Shown piece by piece: positions 29,862 through 34,685 of a stretch of 34,685 nt of DNA. Location of the stretch: positions 1 through 34,685 of the forward strand of contig JAICSU010000011.1 in NCBI GenBank assembly GCA_025936735.1, in the 5' to 3' direction. Both the position numbers and the translations under genes were made by a program. Numbering within the stretch: the stretch's first letter is position 1; each line of letters opens with the position of its first letter. The notes below the pieces were generated by a model. It searched no databases. It was not told where the DNA came from and saw only the letters and a list, made by a program, of their open reading frames with translations. The stretch comes from Amnibacterium sp. (GTDB lineage Bacteria; Actinomycetota; Actinomycetes; Actinomycetales; Microbacteriaceae).

Positions 29862-31066
29862 TCAGATCTCCTGGGCGCCGAGCCTCGCCGGTGGGCGCGA
29901 CCGGGCCAGGCCCGGCGTGAGGGCCGCCGTGACGATGAGGGACATCACCGCCAGGACGCCCATGGTCGTGGCGGCGGCCGTCGCGCCTCCACCCAGGAGC
30001 CCGGCCAGGCCCCCGGCGAGCACCGCGCCGACCCCTTGCATGCCGGACAGGCCGGTGCCGAAGAGGCCCAGCACCTGACCGCGCATCGCCGGGTCGGTCC
30101 GGGTGACGAGCCGCTCCTGCAGGGGCAGGCTGGCCGCGTAGCCGATCGAGGCGACGAAGCCCAGCGCGGCAGCGACCGCCGGGGAGGGATGCGCCAGGAA
30201 GGCGAGGTACGGCAGCGCGAGCAGGACGCGGAGCGGCTGCACGAGACGCTCCCGGATGCCCTCCGGCACGAAACGTCCGACCACCACGTCGCCGAGGAGC
30301 ATCCCGGCCGCCGTCACCGCGTAGAGATACCCCGCGTACCGGCCCGCGAACGGCACGAACAGGGCCTCGCACCCCACGATGAGACCGTTGGGGACGCAGA
30401 GGGACAGCAGCACCGTCCGGATCACCGCCGAGCCGAGCAGCTCCCGGTTGCCGCGCGTCGAGCGGCGGACCGGGGCCGTGTCGACCGCCCTCGGTGCGTG
30501 GTCCGCGACGCCGAACCGGACGATCGGCACCGCCGCGAGGCTCGCCGCCCCCGCGATCACGAACAGCTGCCATGGCTCGAACACGGCGAGCAGCAGGCCG
30601 CCGGCCGCGTAGCCGACGATCTGCATCCCGCCGACCGCGAGGTTCATCGTCGCGCGCCCGAACACGTAACCTCCGGGGGGAGGATGTCCGCGACGAGGGC
30701 GAGCATGCTCCCGCCCGTCGCCGACATCGCGAGCCACGGCAGCGCCAGCAGCACGAACCGCGTCCCCCAGGGCAGGCCCGGCAGCGCCTGCAGGCCGTCC
30801 GCCCCCGCCGACACCGCCGCCACGAGCAGCAGCGCGGTGCGCGGGCGAAGCAGGTCCGACCAGGCGCCGAGGAACCACGACGCGGCGAGGCGGACGAGCG
30901 GGCCGCCGAAGATGGACAGCGCGGCGAGCAGCGGTGACCCGGTCGTGGCGTAGGTGGTCGTGCCGAGCGCCAGCCCGGACACCGATGCGCTGCCCATGCT
31001 CAGGCACTGGACGGCGAAGAGCGCCCGGAACTCCGGGATGCCGAAGAGCTGTCGGTAGGTGCGCAT
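29862..31066 (-). pseudogene. MFS transporter interrupted by an apparent -1 frameshift (or sequencing error)
   Basis: N-terminal MFS half MRTYRQLFGIPEFRALFAV...ADILPPEVTCSGARR* in one frame and C-terminal half GGYVFGRATMNLAVGGMQIVGYAAGG...GAQEI* in another, joining at the G6 run 30675-30680. Confidence 0.8.
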
Positions 31067-31124
31067 GGACGGCTGCGTCTCCCATCGCTCGGTCCCTGCA
31101 TAGTGTGAAGGAGGGAGGCGAGCG

Positions 31125-31190
31125 ATGAGGGCCGGTCCGCTCGGCGTGCGGGACACGCCGTCGCTCGCCATGGCAGGCGGCCGGCCGTGA
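31125..31190 (+). CDS. Possible 21-aa leader ORF
   Basis: AAGGAGGGAGG SD then ATG: MRAGPLGVRDTPSLAMAGGRP*; stop overlaps the GTG of the next gene (GTGA). Confidence 0.35.
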   Translation: MRAGPLGVRDTPSLAMAGGRP

Positions 31191-31777
31191 CGAGCGCGGG
31201 AACGACGGAGACCGCGACCCTCCGCCGGCCATGGTCGACCGTCGCCTGGGTGGCGGTCCCCGTGCTCGCCGGGCTCGTGCAGCTGCTGCGCGGCGAGGCG
31301 GCCGACGCCGTGATCTTCCTCGTGCCCGCGCTGCTGCTCGCGGCGGACGCCGCCGGTGCGCTGCCGAAGCCGCGGCCCTCCCCGCTGCGGGCGCGCCGGC
31401 TGCTCGCCGCCGGAACGGTGGTCGCCGGGCTGGTGCTCATCCTCACGCCGAGGCACGGCACCGCGGATGCGGCCGCCGTGGGGCTGCTGGGCCTCGCCGT
31501 GCTCGCGGCCGCCTGGCCCGATCCCCCAGCACGGCTCGAGGAGCAGCCACGGCGGGCGCGCCGCTCCGCCGTGCTCTGGGCGACGATCGCCGTGGCGATC
31601 GCTGCGTGGGAGCTGCTCGCCTTCCTGCTCGGCCTCCCCTCCGCGAGCGCCTCCTTCCGGCATCCGGCGATCTCGGACCTGCTCGACCCCGTCGCCGACA
31701 CGGCGGGAGGACGGGTGGTGCTCGTCACCGCCTGGGCGCTCGCGGGGCTCGCCCTGCTGAACCGGGGGCGGCGCTGA
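31187..31777 (+). CDS. Hypothetical multi-TM membrane protein
   Basis: GTG start; several TM helices (VAWVAVPVLAGLVQLL, AVIFLVPALLLAADAA, LLAAGTVVAGLVLIL, AVGLLGLAVLAAAW). Confidence 0.8.
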   Translation: MTSAGTTETATLRRPWSTVAWVAVPVLAGLVQLLRGEAADAVIFLVPALLLAADAAGALPKPRPSPLRARRLLAAGTVVAGLVLILTPRHGTADAAAVGLLGLAVLAAAWPDPPARLEEQPRRARRSAVLWATIAVAIAAWELLAFLLGLPSASASFRHPAISDLLDPVADTAGGRVVLVTAWALAGLALLNRGRR

Positions 31778-31986
31778 TGCGGGTGCTCACCATCGCCGTG
31801 TACGGGGTGCTCGTGCTGGCGGCGGTCGTGCTGACCGTGCTCGCCCACCGGAGGCCAGGATCGGTCGACGGCCTCGGGGCCGTGCTGGACCGCGGGCTCG
31901 CGTCGCGGCCGGCCCGGGTCGTCGTCCTGCTGCTCTGGCTCTGGCTCGGCTGGCACTTCTTCGTCGGCGCCACCGTGACGCCGTGA
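31777..31986 (+). CDS. Small two-TM membrane protein (69 aa, possibly DUF6186-like)
   Basis: TGATG overlap with preceding gene; MRVLTIAVYGVLVLAAVVLTVLAHRRPG...VVVLLLWLWLGWHFFVGATVTP. Confidence 0.75.
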   Translation: MRVLTIAVYGVLVLAAVVLTVLAHRRPGSVDGLGAVLDRGLASRPARVVVLLLWLWLGWHFFVGATVTP

Positions 31987-32011
31987 GCGGCGCCCGTGGT
32001 GGAATGCGCAG

Positions 32012-33205
32012 GTGACCGCGACGACCACCCCGCTCGAGCAGCGCCCGATCGACCTGCTCGCCCTCGAGGACCAGCTCACCGAGCGCGAGCGCGACTGGCG
32101 CGACGGCGTCCGCGCCCTCGTGGCCGACCGGATCCGCCCGAACGCCGCGCGCTGGTTCGCCGACGCGACCTTCCCCGCCGACCTCGTGCCCGATCTCGGA
32201 CGGGCCGGGCTGCTGGGCGCCCACCTCACGGGCTACGGCTGCGCGGGACGCAGCGCCGTCGAGTACGGGCTCGCCGCCATGGAGCTCGAGGCCGGTGACT
32301 CCGGCATCCGCACCCTGGTGTCGGTGCAGGGGTCGCTGGCGATGACCGCGATCGCCCGGTACGGCACGGAGGCGCAGCGGGAGCGATGGCTGCCCGCGAT
32401 GGCGTCGGGCGCGGTCCTCGGCTGCTTCGGCCTCACGGAGCCGGAGGCCGGGTCCGACCCCGCAGGGATGCGCACCACCGCGACGCGCGCGTCCGACGGC
32501 GGCTGGTCGATCACGGGCAGCAAGCGCTGGATCGGCCTCGCCTCCGTGGCGGAGATCGCGGTGATCTGGGCCCGCACCGACGAGGGCGTGCGGGCGTTCC
32601 TCGTGCCGACCGCGACGCCCGGCTTCACCGCGACGCCGATCGAACCGAAGCTGTCGATGCGCGCCTCCATCCAGTGCGACATCGTGCTCGACGACGTGCG
32701 GCTCCCGCCCGACGCGCAGCTGCCGGAGGCCCGCGGGCTGGGCGCCGCCCTCCGATGCCTGGGCGAGGCCCGCTACGGGATCGTGTGGGGCGCCATGGGC
32801 GCCGCCCGCGACGCCATGGAGGTCGCGGTCGCCTACGCGAAGCAGCGCGAGCAGTTCGGGTCCCGGATCGCCGCGTTCCAGCTCACGCAGCAGAAGCTCG
32901 TCGACATGCAGCTCGAGATCGAGAAGGGCGTGCTGCTCGCCCTGCACCTCGGCCGGCTGAAGGACGCCGGGCGGTTGACACCCGAGCAGGTGTCGCTCGG
33001 CAAGCTCAACAACGTGCGGGAGGCGCTCGAGGTGTGCCGGCAGGCGCGGACGATCCTCGGCGGCAACGGCGTCGCGGCCGACCTGTCGCCGCTGCGGCAC
33101 GCGCTGAACCTCGAGAGCGTGCGCACCTACGAGGGGACGGACGAGGTGCACACCCTCGTGCTCGGAGCCGCGATCACGGGGATACCCGCCTTCCGGCTCG
33201 GCTGA
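32012..33205 (+). CDS. Acyl-CoA dehydrogenase family protein
   Basis: GCFGLTEPEAGSDPAGMRTTATRASDGGWSITGSKRWIGLAS...YAKQREQFGSRIAAFQLTQQKLVDM...ILGGNGVAAD...TYEGTDEVHTLVLG. Confidence 0.95.
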   Translation: MTATTTPLEQRPIDLLALEDQLTERERDWRDGVRALVADRIRPNAARWFADATFPADLVPDLGRAGLLGAHLTGYGCAGRSAVEYGLAAMELEAGDSGIRTLVSVQGSLAMTAIARYGTEAQRERWLPAMASGAVLGCFGLTEPEAGSDPAGMRTTATRASDGGWSITGSKRWIGLASVAEIAVIWARTDEGVRAFLVPTATPGFTATPIEPKLSMRASIQCDIVLDDVRLPPDAQLPEARGLGAALRCLGEARYGIVWGAMGAARDAMEVAVAYAKQREQFGSRIAAFQLTQQKLVDMQLEIEKGVLLALHLGRLKDAGRLTPEQVSLGKLNNVREALEVCRQARTILGGNGVAADLSPLRHALNLESVRTYEGTDEVHTLVLGAAITGIPAFRLG

Positions 33206-33224
33206 CGTCGAGCGGGCACTCGGC

Positions 33225-33238
33225 CGCCCCTACGGGCG
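33225..33238. terminator. Short hairpin between convergent genes (weak)
   Basis: CGCCC-ctac-GGGCG with the anti-sigma TAG stop in the loop; only 5 bp. Confidence 0.3.
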
Positions 33239-33928
33239 CAGGGTCGCGCTGGCGAGCACCGCTCCGGTGTCCGTGCGGATGTCGACGGTGCGGATGGCGC
33301 TGCGCGGGATGCTCGTCGCGGCCGTGAGGCCCGAGGCGCCGTCGCCGTGCGCGGCCCACGTGGCGACGACCGCGGTGCGCCCCGCCGTCGTCGTGACGAC
33401 GAGCCGATAGCCGGAGCTCGCGTACGAGCCGACCGAGCCGGCCGAGGCCTCGGGGTAGGAGCAGGACCACGCCAGCTTCGTGCCCCACGGCACGGCGGTG
33501 GCCGTCAGCTCCGCGGAGACGGCCGATCCGTGCACGGGCGCGAGGCGGGTGGCGGCGATGGAGGGGCCGGCGGGCGCGGGCCCGAGCGCGGCCTCGCCGA
33601 GCGCGACCCCGCCGAACCCCGCGACGACGACCGCCGCCGCGCCGGCCAGCGCGACGAGCCTCCGGCGCCGGTGCACCCGTCTGGCCAGGTGGGCCACCGT
33701 GGACGGGCCCTCGCGCCGCTCACCGGGCTCCTCCGGCAGGTCGCGGAGCGCGTCCGCCGACGGCCGGTCGAGCCGCGCGAGCACGCCCGGCATCCCGGCG
33801 AGCTCGGCGACCCGGCCGGCGCACTCGTCGCAGCGCTCGAGGTGCCCCTCGAACTCGAGCCGCTCCCCCGAGCTGAGCGCACCGAGCACGTAGGCGGCAT
33901 CCCACTCGGCGAACGGGTCGGCGCTCAT
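33230..33928 (-). CDS. Anti-sigma factor (zinc-binding HxxxCxxC, RskA-like)
   Basis: MSADPFAEWDAAYVLGALSSGERLEFEGHLERCDECAGRVAELAG; single TM; start overlaps the sigma-factor stop. Confidence 0.92.
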   Translation of the reverse strand: MSADPFAEWDAAYVLGALSSGERLEFEGHLERCDECAGRVAELAGMPGVLARLDRPSADALRDLPEEPGERREGPSTVAHLARRVHRRRRLVALAGAAAVVVAGFGGVALGEAALGPAPAGPSIAATRLAPVHGSAVSAELTATAVPWGTKLAWSCSYPEASAGSVGSYASSGYRLVVTTTAGRTAVVATWAAHGDGASGLTAATSIPRSAIRTVDIRTDTGAVLASATLRP

Positions 33929-34449
33929 CGGGTCACCCCCCGCTCCTGCAGGGCGAGCCGCAGGGCGCGCATCCCGTAGTGGAGGCGCGACTTCACCGTG
34001 CCCTCCGGCACTCCCAGCCGCTCCGCGATCTCGCGCACCGACCGGCCGCCCCAGTAGGCGTCGATGAGCACGGTGCGGTGCTCCGGCGACAGGCCGGTCA
34101 GCGCATCGCTGAGCAGGATGCGGTCGAGCAGGGCGTCGGCCGCATCGCCGACGGCCTGCTCCGGCACCGCGTCGACGGCGACCTCGCGGTTGTGGTGGGC
34201 GCTGCGCAGCTCGTCGACGATCAGGTTGCGGGCGACCGTGAACAGCCATGCGCGTGCCGAGCCGGGACTCCCGCTGACCGACGCGGGGTGGCGCCAGGCC
34301 CGGGCGAACGTCTCCTGCACGACGTCCTCCGCCGACTCGCGGTCACGCGCGTGCCGTTGCGCGTACCGCAGCAGGTCCCCGCCGTGCTCGTCCTGCAGCG
34401 CGCGGATGAGCGCGATCGAGGGGTCTGGCCGTCGCCGCACCGCGCGCAT
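33925..34449 (-). CDS. ECF-family RNA polymerase sigma factor
   Basis: sigma-2 RYAQRHARDRESAEDVVQETFARAWRHP and sigma-4 LSPEHRTVLIDAYWGGRSVREIAERLGVPEGTVKSRLHYGMRALR. Confidence 0.95.
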   Translation of the reverse strand: MRAVRRRPDPSIALIRALQDEHGGDLLRYAQRHARDRESAEDVVQETFARAWRHPASVSGSPGSARAWLFTVARNLIVDELRSAHHNREVAVDAVPEQAVGDAADALLDRILLSDALTGLSPEHRTVLIDAYWGGRSVREIAERLGVPEGTVKSRLHYGMRALRLALQERGVTR

Positions 34450-34524
34450 CAGGCGCGCACCTCGGAGCGTCGGCGGCGGCTTCGGGATGACATGGGCGGG
34501 TTCCTGTTCACAGGGTCTCACTCC

Positions 34525-34552
34525 TACGACGGATCCGACGCCCATCCGGTTC
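34525..34552 (-). promoter_or_regulatory. Candidate ECF-type promoter upstream of the sigma-factor gene
   Basis: On - strand: GAACC - N16 - CGTCGTA, resembling ECF -35 GAAC / -10 CGTC. Confidence 0.4.
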
Positions 34553-34604
34553 ATCCGGCCGCACGGATCGGGGGCCCGCCGTCGCGCGGTGGAAGGATGG
34601 AACC

Positions 34605-34685
34605 GTGAAGAGCCTGCCGCCGGTCGCCGTGGCGGCCGTCGTGGACGTCGTGCTCGTCGTCGTGTTCGTGCTGATCGGCCGCACC
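34605..34685 (+). CDS. DUF3054-like membrane protein, N-terminus (truncated by window end)
   Basis: VKSLPPVAVAAVVDVVLVVVFVLIGRT...; hydrophobic first helix typical of DUF3054. Confidence 0.6.
   Translation, partial: MKSLPPVAVAAVVDVVLVVVFVLIGRT

Overview
High-GC actinobacterial chromosomal window; codon usage and gene content look Microbacteriaceae-like, but the taxon is inference. It is densely coding, with no rRNA, tRNA, CRISPR array or transposase that I can support. Main loci, left to right: (1) polar amino-acid ABC transporter (SBP C-terminus, permease, ATPase) and a class-I glutamine amidotransferase-like protein; (2) ATGA-coupled ArsR / SRPBCC / alpha-beta hydrolase operon; (3) MprF/DUF2156-like aminoacyl-phosphatidylglycerol synthase overlapping a membrane-anchored esterase; (4) Rho-N/SAP-like fusion protein, methyltransferase, TIM-barrel isomerase, DUF222-HNH protein, hydrolase and EamA transporter; (5) metQ-metN-metI methionine ABC operon with a Cys-less, TM-anchored MetQ; (6) SolA-like oxidase, LLM oxidoreductase, Zn-ADH and bifunctional nuclease; (7) apparently N-terminally truncated TolB-like propeller, UvrA paralogue, MFS transporter, phytanoyl-CoA dioxygenase-like protein and a 41-aa zinc ribbon; (8) PadR regulator with a good candidate operator, and FAD monooxygenase; (9) MFS gene with an apparent frameshift in a G6 run; (10) acyl-CoA dehydrogenase, anti-sigma/ECF sigma pair and the start of a DUF3054-like gene. 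The most notable non-coding signals are a 16-bp nested hairpin with two G.U wobbles (2716-2803), a 20-bp-arm hairpin (27537-27591), a 30-bp padR dyad (29818-29847) and paired hairpins in the metQ leader. I see no clear large undescribed system. The best leads are the synthase/esterase lipid pair and the intergenic RNA/DNA structures. All family assignments are from recognition of the translated sequence; no database searches were run.
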